A stretch of 62,701 nt of DNA from assembly GCA_900550235.1 (NCBI GenBank), contig URRQ01000009.1, positions 1 through 62,701 on the forward strand. Direction: 5' to 3'. The translations under genes were made by a program, and so were the position numbers. This stretch comes from an uncultured Lachnospiraceae bacterium (GTDB taxonomy: Bacteria; Bacillota; Clostridia; Lachnospirales; Lachnospiraceae). The notes beneath the pieces are model-generated. The model searched no databases, was not told the DNA's origin, and was given only the letters and a program-made list of their open reading frames with translations. Below, in pieces: positions 49,694 to 59,623 of this stretch (positions within the stretch are counted from its first letter, which is position 1; every line of letters begins with the position of its first letter).

Positions 49694-52600
49694 ATGTCGA
49701 AGAGAGAAGATATCCATAAAGTACTTATTATTGGTTCAGGTCCTATTATTATTGGTCAAGCGTGTGAATTTGATTATTCAGGTACACAGGCTTGTAAAGC
49801 ACTCAAAAAATTAGGGTATGAAATTGTATTGGTGAATTCTAATCCGGCAACAATTATGACAGATCCAGAGACAGCTGACGTTACTTATATTGAACCGTTG
49901 AATGTTGATAGAATAGAACAAATTATTGAAAAAGAAAGACCAGATGCTTTGTTACCAAATTTAGGTGGACAGTCGGGTCTTAATTTATGCTCTGAGTTAA
50001 ATGAAAAAGGAATTCTTGATAAGTATGGAGTTCAGGTAATAGGCGTTCAAGTTGACGCAATCGAGCGTGGCGAAGATAGAATTGAATTCAAAAAGACTAT
50101 GGATAGTCTTGGAATTGAAATGGCAAGAAGTGGAGTTGCATACTCCGTAGATGAAGCTCTTGCAATTGCGGATAAATTGGGATATCCGGTTGTTCTTCGT
50201 CCGGCATATACGATGGGAGGCGCAGGCGGAGGGCTTGTATATAACAAAGAAGAATTACGTACAGTTTGTGCCCGCGGACTGCAGGCAAGTCTCGTTGGAC
50301 AGGTTCTTGTAGAGAAATCTATTTTAGGATGGGAAGAGCTAGAACTCGAAGTTGTCCGTGATGCAAAAAATAACATGATTACCGTATGCTTTATTGAGAA
50401 CATCGATCCGCTTGGCGTACATACAGGAGATTCTTTCTGTTCAGCTCCAATGCTTACGATTCCGGAAAGTGTACAGAAGCGCCTTCAGGAAAAATCTTAT
50501 AAAATCGTAGAATCCATTCAAGTAATCGGTGGAACAAATGTACAGTGGGCGCATGATCCAAAGACAGACAGAGACATTGTTATTGAGATTAATCCTAGAA
50601 CTTCCCGTTCTTCTGCACTTGCATCAAAAGCGACTGGATTCCCGATTGCTCTTGTATCAGCTATGCTTGCAACAGGTCTTACTTTGGATGAGATTCCATG
50701 CGGAAAATACGGAACTTTGGATAAATATGTACCGGGTGGAGATTATGTAGTAATCAAATTTGCACGTTGGGCATTTGAAAAGTTCAAAGGTGTGCAAGAT
50801 AAGCTTGGAACACAGATGCGAGCAGTTGGAGAAGTGATGAGCATTGGAAAAACATACAAAGAGGCTTTTCAAAAAGCAATCCGAAGTTTGGAGACAGGTC
50901 GTTATGGGCTTGGATATGCAAGAAACTTCCATGAGAAATCAAAAGAAGAATTGTTGAAAATGCTTGGAAATGCTTCAAGTGAGAGACATTTTATCATGTA
51001 TGAAGCGCTTAGAAAAGGAGCGACGGTGGAAGAAATCCATGAGATTACAAAAGTGAAACATTGGTTTATTGAGCAGATGAAAGAATTGGTAGAGGAAGAA
51101 GAAAATCTTTTGACATATAAAGGAACAATTCCTTCTGACGAAACGCTTGTGCAAGCGAAAAAAGATGGATTTTCTGATAAGTATTTGAGTCAGATTTTAG
51201 ATGTGGAAGAGTCTGAAGTCAGAGAAAAGCGACTTTCTATAGGTTTGGAAGAAGCATGGGAAGGAATTCATGTGAGCGGAACAGAAAACAGCGCTTATTA
51301 TTACTCTACCTATAATGCAGAAGATAAGAATCCGGTAAGTACAGAAAAACCAAAGATTATGATCTTAGGTGGCGGACCAAACAGAATCGGTCAAGGAATT
51401 GAATTTGACTATTGTTGTGTACATGCATCTCTTGCACTTAGAAAGCTTGGATTTGAAACAATTATTGTAAATTGTAATCCGGAAACAGTCTCTACAGATT
51501 ATGATACATCAGATAAATTGTATTTCGAACCTCTGACTTTAGAAGATGTATTAAGTATTTATAATAAAGAGAAACCTGTAGGAGTAATCGCACAGTTTGG
51601 AGGACAGACTCCATTGAATTTGGCAGCAGATCTTGAAAAAAATGGTGTGAAGATTTTAGGAACTTCTCCGTCTGTAATCGATCTTGCAGAAGATAGAGAT
51701 TTATTCCGTGAAATGATGGAGAAACTTGAAATACCAATGCCGGAATCAGGTATGGCAGTTAATGTAGAAGAGGCGCTTGAGATTGCAGAGAAAATTGGGT
51801 ATCCGGTTATGGTACGTCCTTCTTATGTACTTGGCGGACGAGGAATGGAAGTGGTATATAATCCGGAAAGTATGGAAGAATATATGCGGGCAGCAGTTGG
51901 TGTTACACCAGATCGACCAATATTGATCGATCGATTCTTAAATCATGCATTAGAATGTGAAGCAGATGCAATCAGTGATGGAACACATGCATTTGTACCG
52001 GCAGTAATGGAACATATTGAGCTTGCAGGAGTACATTCCGGAGATTCGGCATGTATGATCCCATCTCGACATATTTCTGAAGAAAATATTAGAACAATCA
52101 AGGAATATACAAGAAAGATTGCAGAAGAAATGCATGTGGAAGGTTTGATGAATATGCAGTATGCGATTGAAGACGGAAAGGTATATGTGTTAGAGGCCAA
52201 TCCAAGAGCATCCAGAACAGTACCGCTTGTTTCCAAGGTATGCAATATTCGTATGGTGCCGTTGGCGATTGAAATCGTAACTGCAGAACTTACAGGAAGA
52301 CCATCACCGGTTCCGAGCTTGAAAGAGAAATGTATTCCATATTATGGGGTAAAAGAAGCTGTATTTCCATTCAATATGTTCCAGGAAGTAGATCCGGTAT
52401 TAGGGCCGGAAATGCGTTCTACAGGAGAGGTGCTTGGACTTTCTCACTTCTTTGGAGAAGCATTTTTCAAAGCTCAAGAGGCAACACAGAAGAAGTTACC
52501 TCTAAAAGGAAAGGTATTAATCTCTGTAAGAGATAAAGATAAAGAAGAAGTTGTGGAAGTGGCGAAGGACTATGTGGCAGAAGGATTCCAACTGTTTGCT

Positions 52601-52918
52601 TCCAAAGGAACATGTGCATGTCTACGTGAGGCAGGACTGGAAGTTACTTATGTGAAAAAACTTCAAGAAGGAAGACCGGATATGCTAGATCTTATCACAA
52701 ATGGAGAGGTAGACCTTGTTATCAATACGCCAATTGGTAAGGAAGCACATGAGGACGACAGTTATCTTAGAAAAGCTGCTATTAAAGCAAAAGTTCCATA
52801 TATGACAACCATTGCTGCGGCAAAAGCTACAATCAGCGGTATCAAATCTATGAAAAAACCTGGATGCGGTAATGTAAAATCATTGCAGGAATTACATGCT
52901 GAGATTACGGAATTATAA
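49694..52918 (+). CDS. carB: Carbamoyl-phosphate synthase large subunit
   Basis: Makes carbamoyl phosphate from bicarbonate, ammonia and two ATP, for arginine and pyrimidine synthesis. The 1074-residue protein has two homologous ATP-grasp halves, each starting with a GGGPxxIGQGxEFDY-type motif (GSGPIIIGQACEFDYSG at about 15, GGGPNRIGQGIEFDYCC near 563), EINPRTSRSSALASKATG and EANPRASRTVPLVSKV, and a C-terminal allosteric MGS-like domain (about 940-1074). The start follows AGAGGAGGATTTTATC. carA, encoding the glutaminase subunit, is not adjacent, which is unusual; it must be elsewhere for glutamine-dependent activity. Confidence 0.97.
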   Translation: MSKREDIHKVLIIGSGPIIIGQACEFDYSGTQACKALKKLGYEIVLVNSNPATIMTDPETADVTYIEPLNVDRIEQIIEKERPDALLPNLGGQSGLNLCSELNEKGILDKYGVQVIGVQVDAIERGEDRIEFKKTMDSLGIEMARSGVAYSVDEALAIADKLGYPVVLRPAYTMGGAGGGLVYNKEELRTVCARGLQASLVGQVLVEKSILGWEELELEVVRDAKNNMITVCFIENIDPLGVHTGDSFCSAPMLTIPESVQKRLQEKSYKIVESIQVIGGTNVQWAHDPKTDRDIVIEINPRTSRSSALASKATGFPIALVSAMLATGLTLDEIPCGKYGTLDKYVPGGDYVVIKFARWAFEKFKGVQDKLGTQMRAVGEVMSIGKTYKEAFQKAIRSLETGRYGLGYARNFHEKSKEELLKMLGNASSERHFIMYEALRKGATVEEIHEITKVKHWFIEQMKELVEEEENLLTYKGTIPSDETLVQAKKDGFSDKYLSQILDVEESEVREKRLSIGLEEAWEGIHVSGTENSAYYYSTYNAEDKNPVSTEKPKIMILGGGPNRIGQGIEFDYCCVHASLALRKLGFETIIVNCNPETVSTDYDTSDKLYFEPLTLEDVLSIYNKEKPVGVIAQFGGQTPLNLAADLEKNGVKILGTSPSVIDLAEDRDLFREMMEKLEIPMPESGMAVNVEEALEIAEKIGYPVMVRPSYVLGGRGMEVVYNPESMEEYMRAAVGVTPDRPILIDRFLNHALECEADAISDGTHAFVPAVMEHIELAGVHSGDSACMIPSRHISEENIRTIKEYTRKIAEEMHVEGLMNMQYAIEDGKVYVLEANPRASRTVPLVSKVCNIRMVPLAIEIVTAELTGRPSPVPSLKEKCIPYYGVKEAVFPFNMFQEVDPVLGPEMRSTGEVLGLSHFFGEAFFKAQEATQKKLPLKGKVLISVRDKDKEEVVEVAKDYVAEGFQLFASKGTCACLREAGLEVTYVKKLQEGRPDMLDLITNGEVDLVINTPIGKEAHEDDSYLRKAAIKAKVPYMTTIAAAKATISGIKSMKKPGCGNVKSLQELHAEITEL

Positions 52919-52930
52919 AAGGAAAAATAA

Positions 52931-52978
52931 GAAAGCAGCTGCTCTTTGATGTAACATCAAAAGGCAGCTGTTCTTTTT
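52931..52978 (+). terminator. Intrinsic terminator after carB
   Basis: A long hairpin (CAGCTG, then TTTGATGT / ACATCAAA, then CAGCTG) with a T5 tail. It also lies at the 3' side of the convergent kinase gene. Confidence 0.8.
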
Positions 52979-52989
52979 GTACAAAAATT

Positions 52990-54741
52990 TTATGGCATCT
53001 TGTGAGAAATTGCCGGAAAAGATAAGGTGATATTAGTTCCATAGCCGGGTTCACTTGTAATTTGAAAAGTGTTTTTTCCGGGATATAGGATATTGAGACG
53101 CTCTTTTACATTGGCAAGTCCGATTCGTGTTGCTGATTGGTGAGAGGCATTTTCATTTTTCATTGTTTTGGCAAGCTGCAAAGCATCCATACCATCACCG
53201 TTATCAATAATTTCACAAGATAGTTCTTGATCAATTAATGAAATGAATATACGGATGACTCCGGTTTTTGTTTCTTGAAATGCATGAAAAAATGCATTTT
53301 CGACTAGTGGTTGTAGAAGCAGATTTGGTATTTCAAGGGGCATACATTCATCATCTACAAGGACTTCGGCCTTTACCAATCCTCCATATCTTGGTTCTAT
53401 GATTGAGATGTAGTTTTTTACATTTTTTACTTCATCTGCAACAGTGACCATCGTATTGTTTTTTCCAAGAGTGCTGCGCAGTAATGATATGAGAGCATCT
53501 ATAATTGAGCAGGCATTGAAATCATTTTGTATCTCTATCAAGTGTTTCACACTATTTAAAGTATTATAGAGAAAATGTGGATTAATCTGCATTTGTAATA
53601 GATCCAATTCATCTTTTCTTTGTTTTTCATGTGCAGCATTTAATTCATCAAGATAGGAATGCAAGGTATCTGTCATTTTATTGTAAGATGTAGTGATCAT
53701 TTTTATTTCTGCAGCGCCTTCCAATTCGGTTGTAGGTGTTGGGATATCCTTTGCTCCGGCCATATGATCTGCAAGTTTTCTGAGGGGAAGAAGATTCTTG
53801 CGTACAATCCAAATTATAGAAAAGAATACAAGTATAAGTGCCATTAAAATAATGAGGATTGTTGTAAATTCAGGGAAAAAACTTTTATAAATAGCCGATG
53901 TAGTAATTTTACTGATAATATATGAATCGTAGTAGGATATATAGCGAGATAAAATTATATCCCGATTTTTATCTCGTGTATAGTCTAAATTTTCTTTTTT
54001 ATTTTTCTTTGCGATATCCAGTAGTTCATTATTTTTTAGACCAACATCTTCTGAATGATTGCTAGAGAGTATCGTTCCATCGGATGAAAGCAGTAAAATG
54101 TTATTATTTGCATTTACAATACTTTGGTAAAACTGTTTTAGGCTTATTTCAGGGATAGATATAAAAATTCCACCGCAAAGAGTACCATCTGCCTTAATTA
54201 AAGGCTGACATCCGAGTATAACAGCTGAATTTTCAGTAGAATATGAAATTCCTTGTGAAAGGGAATCATACACAATTCGATTGTTTTTCCGTGATTTTTG
54301 AAAAGCAGGAAGCTTTAACATATCTTCTGCTTTCATAGTTGGACCACCGTTTCCGGAACAGATTACAAATCCATTGACACCGGTAATGGTAATCTCATAA
54401 TTAACCATTGCGTAAGGATTTGTTTTGAATAGATTTGCAATCTGATGTCGGACATTATATTCATCTAATACATTGTTGATTGGTTTCATTAAAAGATCTC
54501 CCAAATATGGTTTTTGCAAAATATTAGAGGAAATCTGGTAAATATGACTATGTACTAACTGAAGAGTAGCATCAGTTTGTTTTAAAATATCATGATTTGC
54601 TCGTATGGAAGCTTCTTCTGTTTGGCGGATATAGATTGCAGATACCGTCAATGTAGCAAATAAAAGAATAATGATCGTAATCGAAAAAATCGGCATCAAT
54701 AATGTAAAAAGTATGGAGTTGTGCTTTTTTAAATATTTCAT
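52990..54741 (-). CDS. YesM-type sensor histidine kinase
   Basis: A 583-residue kinase of the YesM/LytS class. A membrane segment (about 12-35) leads to an extracytoplasmic dCACHE-like sensor of about 240 residues, then a second membrane segment (about 288-310), a HAMP domain (about 312-365), a coiled coil, and the His_kinase domain with LLQMQINPHFLYNTLNSVKHLI (phosphoacceptor His in NPHFLYN). The HATPase has LLQPLVENAFFHAFQ and DNGDGM. AGGAGCATAAATTT sets the start, 12 bases after the regulator stop. It should phosphorylate the YesN-type regulator in response to an external sugar, directly or through the binding protein. Confidence 0.92.
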   Translation of the reverse strand: MKYLKKHNSILFTLLMPIFSITIIILLFATLTVSAIYIRQTEEASIRANHDILKQTDATLQLVHSHIYQISSNILQKPYLGDLLMKPINNVLDEYNVRHQIANLFKTNPYAMVNYEITITGVNGFVICSGNGGPTMKAEDMLKLPAFQKSRKNNRIVYDSLSQGISYSTENSAVILGCQPLIKADGTLCGGIFISIPEISLKQFYQSIVNANNNILLLSSDGTILSSNHSEDVGLKNNELLDIAKKNKKENLDYTRDKNRDIILSRYISYYDSYIISKITTSAIYKSFFPEFTTILIILMALILVFFSIIWIVRKNLLPLRKLADHMAGAKDIPTPTTELEGAAEIKMITTSYNKMTDTLHSYLDELNAAHEKQRKDELDLLQMQINPHFLYNTLNSVKHLIEIQNDFNACSIIDALISLLRSTLGKNNTMVTVADEVKNVKNYISIIEPRYGGLVKAEVLVDDECMPLEIPNLLLQPLVENAFFHAFQETKTGVIRIFISLIDQELSCEIIDNGDGMDALQLAKTMKNENASHQSATRIGLANVKERLNILYPGKNTFQITSEPGYGTNITLSFPAISHKMP

Positions 54742-54753
54742 AAATTTATGCTC

Positions 54754-56262
54754 CTATGTCTGAGATATCATGCGGTTTCGATATTGAAGCGGGGTAATTC
54801 CAACAGATTTTTTAAATATTTTTCCAAAATAGCTTTGATCAGTATAGCCTATAGTTTCGCTGATATAGCTAATGCTGTAGGAAGTATTGGCAAGCATCTG
54901 TTTTGCTTGGCGGATACGAGTATCATTTAAATGCTCACTAAAATGTTTTCCAGTATTTTGGCTGATGTAGGCTGAAAGATAAGAATAATTCATATGGAGA
55001 TAATTTGCTACATCATATAATGTTATTTGTTGAGAAAAATTATCATCAAGATAATGTTTCATTGCTTTTATAATAGGATCTTCTTTTTTAGGAGAGACGC
55101 AGAGAGAAGCAAGTTCTCTAAAAGCGCCTGCAATAGCATCATATATTTGTGTAAATGTGAGTGCATTATCAATCTGTTTGAAAAGCTTTAGCTCTATCAA
55201 ACTTAATGACTGTGTTTGTTCTGTAGATTTTCGGAATTCTTTTAATGTCATATAAAAAGTGTGTTCTGCAAATTTGCGAAATCTGTACGGGTGAAAAGTA
55301 TTCTGATTTTTATAAGTCTCTAAATAATTTAGTAAAAAGCGGCAGGCATCCTGTAACTGTCCATTAGAAATATAGGAATAGTATTCTTCTGAATTAAAGG
55401 CTTCTTTTGCAGAATAAGTTTCAGGCATCTCTGATTGTGAGAAGCACAGTTTGTCTTCATATAATATAGAATATTTGGTTATTTCATACATTTTTTCTGC
55501 GATTTCTTTTATTTGAGAAAGTGAATGAAATGGTAAACTTAATGCACAGCTGGTGTGACGTATATATTTTCTTAAATTATCCAAAATATTTTTTATTTGT
55601 AAATCAGAGTTAGTATCTGGGTATCCAATCAGGCAAATTGCGTGATTTAGTGTGGTATATGCAGCAAATACAGGAAGTTCGGAAGCAATAATAAACATCT
55701 CTTCTTGCAGATGATTTTCTGATTGAAAATCAGGCTGTGGGGAATCAATGAACAAAAGTAAGTATTGTTCAAAAGATATTCGGTTGCTTAGATAAGAACG
55801 TAATTCGTTGTAAGGGGGCTTAGCATATCCATCTAAAATCTGTCGGATCAATAGTCCGAATGTTTTCTCTGTTTCTGAAGAAGCTGATTTTTGTTTGGTG
55901 GAAAGAATTCGTTCTAAGCATGCGAGAATCTGCTCTTTTGAAACCTGACTTTTTAATATATAATCAGCCGCTCCGTATTGGAAAGCTTTTCTGACTTTGT
56001 CGTATTCGTCGAAATTACTTAGCATAATAACGGGAGGACCATTGTTAGAATGAAGTTGACGGACAAATTCCACACCATTTAAAATCGGCATTACCACATC
56101 GCAAAGAACAATATCAGGATTTAGTTCAGCACATAAATCAAGCCCTTCTTGTCCGTTAGATGCTTCCCCGATAATTGTATAGCCACAGGCATTCCAATCC
56201 ATCATATATCGTAGTCCTTGTCGAAATATAAATTCGTCATCAATGATTAGTAATTTTTTCAC
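54754..56262 (-). CDS. YesN-type response regulator with AraC DNA-binding domain
   Basis: About 502 residues. The receiver (about 1-120) has IIDDE near the start, the phosphoacceptor in IVLCDVVMP and the lysine in ADYILKSQ. A long middle region follows, then an AraC/XylS double helix-turn-helix at the C-terminus (about 400-502, QQITLYDVANYLHMNYSYLSAYISQNTGKHFSEHLNDTR region and the second helix near SISYISETIGY). The start is the GTG at 56262, six bases after GAGGGTG; an in-frame GTG at 56271 is part of that site. It probably activates the divergent transporter-lacZ operon. Confidence 0.92.
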   Translation of the reverse strand: MKKLLIIDDEFIFRQGLRYMMDWNACGYTIIGEASNGQEGLDLCAELNPDIVLCDVVMPILNGVEFVRQLHSNNGPPVIMLSNFDEYDKVRKAFQYGAADYILKSQVSKEQILACLERILSTKQKSASSETEKTFGLLIRQILDGYAKPPYNELRSYLSNRISFEQYLLLFIDSPQPDFQSENHLQEEMFIIASELPVFAAYTTLNHAICLIGYPDTNSDLQIKNILDNLRKYIRHTSCALSLPFHSLSQIKEIAEKMYEITKYSILYEDKLCFSQSEMPETYSAKEAFNSEEYYSYISNGQLQDACRFLLNYLETYKNQNTFHPYRFRKFAEHTFYMTLKEFRKSTEQTQSLSLIELKLFKQIDNALTFTQIYDAIAGAFRELASLCVSPKKEDPIIKAMKHYLDDNFSQQITLYDVANYLHMNYSYLSAYISQNTGKHFSEHLNDTRIRQAKQMLANTSYSISYISETIGYTDQSYFGKIFKKSVGITPLQYRNRMISQT

Positions 56263-56314
56263 AGTAGTCACCCTCTTATTTTTTTATTAAAAGCGTTCAT
56301 TTGAAAGTAAATTG

Positions 56315-56344
56315 ATTATATCATAAATGAATCTAAGGGAGCAA
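56315..56344 (-). promoter_or_regulatory. Promoter of the yesN-yesM-type genes
   Basis: On the minus strand TTGCTC (56339-56344) and an extended -10, TGATATAAT (TATAAT at 56315-56320), are separated by 18 bases. Confidence 0.6.
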
Positions 56345-56520
56345 AGAGAACAAAAGAAATCAGAAAAAAGGCAAAATAAATACGAAAAAAATATTTAAAT
56401 TTTGAAAAACAAAAAATACAACCAAAAAATATACAAAAAATCCTATATTTTTAGTGAATTGTTTTATACTATATAAGCATCAAACATGGTCATGAAAAAA
56501 GAAAGAGAGAGGGAAATATC
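56345..56520 (+). promoter_or_regulatory. A-rich control region of the sugar ABC transporter operon
   Basis: About 175 bases of A-rich DNA between the divergent operons, with an imperfect direct repeat AAAAAATACAA / AAAAAATATACAA (about 56411-56437) and a probable -10 box TATACT at 56465-56470. No good -35 box is present, which fits activation by the AraC-type regulator. AGAGAGAGGGAAATATC is the ribosome binding site of the first gene. Which bases are bound is not known. Confidence 0.4.
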
Positions 56521-57825
56521 ATGAAAAAGAAGATAGTTGCAATGCTTATGGCAACAGCGATGATCGTGACAGGTTGCATAGGATGTGGAAGTTCTGATTC
56601 TGAGAAAAACGAAAAGAAAGCAGAGGATAACGGAAAGAAAAAAGTAACGGTTTGGGCTTGGGATGTTGAGTACAATATACCTGTTATGGAAGAAGCGGCA
56701 AAGCGTTATGAAGAAAAACATCAGGATGTAGATATTGAAGTGATGGAATATGCATATGATGACATTACACAGAAAATTAATACAAATTTGAGCTCGGGGA
56801 TTACAGATGGGTTGCCAGAGATTATTTTAAGTGAAGATGCTAATGTGCAAAAATATCTTCAGTCATATCCGGGAGCATTTTTGGATATGAAAGATAAAGT
56901 AGATTTTTCTAATTTTGCAGATTATAAAGTGAAAGTATTATCTTTGGAGGAAGGAATTTATGGTGTTCCATTTGATATCGGAACAGAAGGTCTTTTCTAC
57001 CGTAAAGATTATATGGAACAGGCAGGTTTTTCTGAAGAAGATCTTACAGATATTACATGGGATCAGTTGATTGAAATTGGAAAAACATTAAAAGAAAAAA
57101 CAGGAAAAAATCTTATGACGTTAGATCCAAACAGTATGACAATCATGCGAGATTTTATGCAGTCATCAGGTACATGGTACTTTACACCGGAAGGAGAAAT
57201 TAATATTGCAGGAAATCCGGTGATTGAAGAAGGAACAAGAATATATAAGGCTCTTATGGATAGTGGAGTTATCAAATTGACAACAAGTTGGGGTGAGATG
57301 GCAGCAGCATTAAACAATGGCGATGTTGCAACGATTACAAGTGGTTGTTGGATTGTACCTACAATTACAGCTCAGGAAGATCAATCAGGCCTTTGGAGAG
57401 TTACAAGAATGCCTAGACTAAATGTAGAAGGCGGTTCTAATTATGGTAATCGTGGAGGTTCTAACTGGCTTGTATTAAAAGATTCTGAAAATGCAGAGAT
57501 TGCAGCGGACTTCTTGAATGAGATTTATGCAAATGATGTAGAATTTTATGAAACAATTTTAACAGATATCGGAGCAATCGGAGCTTATATACCTGCACAG
57601 TCAAGTGATGCCTATAATAAGCCGGTAGAGTATTTTGGCGGTGAAGCAATTTGGGCTAATTTTGCAGAGTGGGCAAAGAGTGTACCTCCAATCAATGTAG
57701 GTGTATATTCAGATGAAGCAGATTCTGTTTTAATTTCTAATATGCCGACAGTTTTGGATGGAAGCGTAAAAATTCCGGATATGCTGAAGACAGCAGAAGA
57801 ACTTCTGAAATCACAAATTCAGTAA
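56521..57825 (+). CDS. Sugar ABC transporter substrate-binding lipoprotein
   Basis: A 434-residue extracytoplasmic solute-binding protein of family 1 (CUT1 group). The signal peptide ends in a lipobox (MIVTGC, Cys19), followed by a flexible SSDSEKNEKKAEDNGKK linker. The mature part has VTVWAWDVEYNIPVMEEAAKRYEEKH, the hinge region with GVPFDIGTEGLFYRKDYMEQAGF and a later segment GNRGGSNWLVLKDSENAEIAADFL, typical of oligosaccharide binders. The natural ligand is unknown; the neighbouring beta-galactosidase suggests a galactose-containing oligosaccharide. Confidence 0.92.
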   Translation: MKKKIVAMLMATAMIVTGCIGCGSSDSEKNEKKAEDNGKKKVTVWAWDVEYNIPVMEEAAKRYEEKHQDVDIEVMEYAYDDITQKINTNLSSGITDGLPEIILSEDANVQKYLQSYPGAFLDMKDKVDFSNFADYKVKVLSLEEGIYGVPFDIGTEGLFYRKDYMEQAGFSEEDLTDITWDQLIEIGKTLKEKTGKNLMTLDPNSMTIMRDFMQSSGTWYFTPEGEINIAGNPVIEEGTRIYKALMDSGVIKLTTSWGEMAAALNNGDVATITSGCWIVPTITAQEDQSGLWRVTRMPRLNVEGGSNYGNRGGSNWLVLKDSENAEIAADFLNEIYANDVEFYETILTDIGAIGAYIPAQSSDAYNKPVEYFGGEAIWANFAEWAKSVPPINVGVYSDEADSVLISNMPTVLDGSVKIPDMLKTAEELLKSQIQ

Positions 57826-57867
57826 TAAGAGAATTCTCTTTAAGAGATAAGAGATGGAGCGATATAT

Positions 57868-58755
57868 ATGAATAAAAAGAACACCGGAAAAATCCGGATT
57901 CATATCAATGGATGGGAATTTGTTATCCCCTCCATTGTATTATTTTTGTGGCTTACTTTGTGGCCTATGATTAATGCATTTTTGATGTCATTACAAAAAG
58001 GAAAAGGAACGGTAACACAGTTTGCCGGTATTGAAAACTATATTCGTCTGTTCCATGATCCGGTTTTTATAAGCAGCACGAAAAATACCATTCTTTATTT
58101 TGTAATTCAAGTACCGATCATGCTTATTTTGGCATTGATGATTTCATCTATGTTAAACAATCCGAAACTGAAATTCCGAGGTTTCTTTAGAACAGCAATA
58201 TTTGTACCTTGTGTTACAAGCCTTGTAGCATACTCCTTATTGTTTAAGAGTATGTTCGCAGTAGACGGAATTATCAATAAAGCGCTTATGGGACTTCATA
58301 TTATTGATTCACCGATTCCGTGGTTATTGGATACATTTTGGGCGAAGATTGTAATCATTGCAGCAATCACATGGAGATGGACAGGATATAATATGATTTT
58401 TTATTTGTCCAGTTTACAAAATATAGATGGAGCAATTTACGAAGCGGCAGAAATTGACGGAGCAAACAGTTGGCATAAATTCCATTATATTACAGTACCT
58501 CTTTTAAAACCGGTTATTCTTTTAACGGCAATTATGTCTACAAGTGGAACGTTGCAGTTATTTGACGAAGTGGTTAATATTACAAACGGTGGTCCGGCAA
58601 ACAGTACCATGACGATTTCACAGTATATTTATAATCTTTCATTTAAATATGCACCGGATTTTGGATATGCAGCAACGGTATCCTATGCAATATTCTTCAT
58701 GGTAGCGCTGTTGTCTTTAATCCAGACGAAAGTGAGTGGTGATAACAATGACTAA
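57868..58755 (+). CDS. Sugar ABC transporter permease, MalF-like
   Basis: A 295-residue integral membrane protein with six predicted spans. The EAA motif that docks the ATPase is EAAEIDGANSWHKFHYITVPLLKP near residue 192. The N-terminal region lacks the extra long periplasmic loop of MalF. It pairs with the next permease to form the channel. The ATPase is not encoded in the window; CUT1 importers in Firmicutes commonly share a multi-use MsmX-type ATPase. Confidence 0.93.
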   Translation: MNKKNTGKIRIHINGWEFVIPSIVLFLWLTLWPMINAFLMSLQKGKGTVTQFAGIENYIRLFHDPVFISSTKNTILYFVIQVPIMLILALMISSMLNNPKLKFRGFFRTAIFVPCVTSLVAYSLLFKSMFAVDGIINKALMGLHIIDSPIPWLLDTFWAKIVIIAAITWRWTGYNMIFYLSSLQNIDGAIYEAAEIDGANSWHKFHYITVPLLKPVILLTAIMSTSGTLQLFDEVVNITNGGPANSTMTISQYIYNLSFKYAPDFGYAATVSYAIFFMVALLSLIQTKVSGDNND

Positions 58756-59590
58756 AGTGAATGAGAAATATTCTGGGAAAACAAAAAAGAGAATATCGTA
58801 TGGCTTCCAATATGCTTTTCTTGGGGTGATTTCCTTGATTTCTATTTTTCCGTTTATTTGGATGATAATCGGAGCAACAAATAAAAGTATGGATATTACC
58901 ATGGGAAAGATGAGTTTTGGGAATCAGTTTTTTATAAATTTAAATAATTTGCTGAATGCAGGAGATCTTTTGACATGTATTAAAAACTCTGCGTTTTTGA
59001 GTATTATAATGACTGTGTTAAGTATGCTGATCTGTTCTATGGCAGGTTATGGATTTGTTGTATTTAGAAGTAAGGCGAAAGAATTTTGCTTTTCTATCAT
59101 TCTTTTGTCTATGATGATTCCATCTTCTTCTATTGTAATTCCTATGTTTAAAATGTTCAGTAAAATGGGATTATTAAATACAAAGATAGGTGTAATTCTT
59201 CCGGCTTTATCAACGGCATTTTTGATTTTCTTTTTTAGACAGAACACGAAAAATTTTCCATTTGAAACAATACAGTCAGCAAGGATTGATGGGTTGGGAG
59301 AATTAGGAATTTTCTTTAAAATTTATATGCCTATGATGAAATCTACATATGCAGCAGCAGCAATCATTACATTTATGTCAAGCTGGAATAATTATTTGTG
59401 GCCTTTGATTTCTTTACAGACAAAAGAGCAGCGTACTTTACCGCTTATGATCAGCTCTTTAGGAACAGCATATACACCGGATTTTGGAATGATTATGGTA
59501 GGAATCATTATTACAACAATTCCTTCAGCATTAATTTTCTTCTTAATGCAGAAAAGTTTTGTAGACAGTATGATGGGATCTGTGAAATAA
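58748..59590 (+). CDS. Sugar ABC transporter permease, MalG-like
   Basis: A 280-residue membrane protein with six predicted spans, the partner of the preceding permease. The EAA region reads TIQSARIDGLGELGIFFKIYMPMMKS. The start ATG at 58748 lies inside the end of the first permease gene (8-base overlap) after GGTGATAACA, so the two are translationally coupled. It ends in the short cytoplasmic tail QKSFVDSMMGSVK usual for MalG-like proteins (QRxFxxGxxxGAVK). Confidence 0.93.
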   Translation: MTKVNEKYSGKTKKRISYGFQYAFLGVISLISIFPFIWMIIGATNKSMDITMGKMSFGNQFFINLNNLLNAGDLLTCIKNSAFLSIIMTVLSMLICSMAGYGFVVFRSKAKEFCFSIILLSMMIPSSSIVIPMFKMFSKMGLLNTKIGVILPALSTAFLIFFFRQNTKNFPFETIQSARIDGLGELGIFFKIYMPMMKSTYAAAAIITFMSSWNNYLWPLISLQTKEQRTLPLMISSLGTAYTPDFGMIMVGIIITTIPSALIFFLMQKSFVDSMMGSVK

Positions 59591-59623
59591 TATAAAAAAT
59601 GAATATGAAGGAGGATAAAGAGG

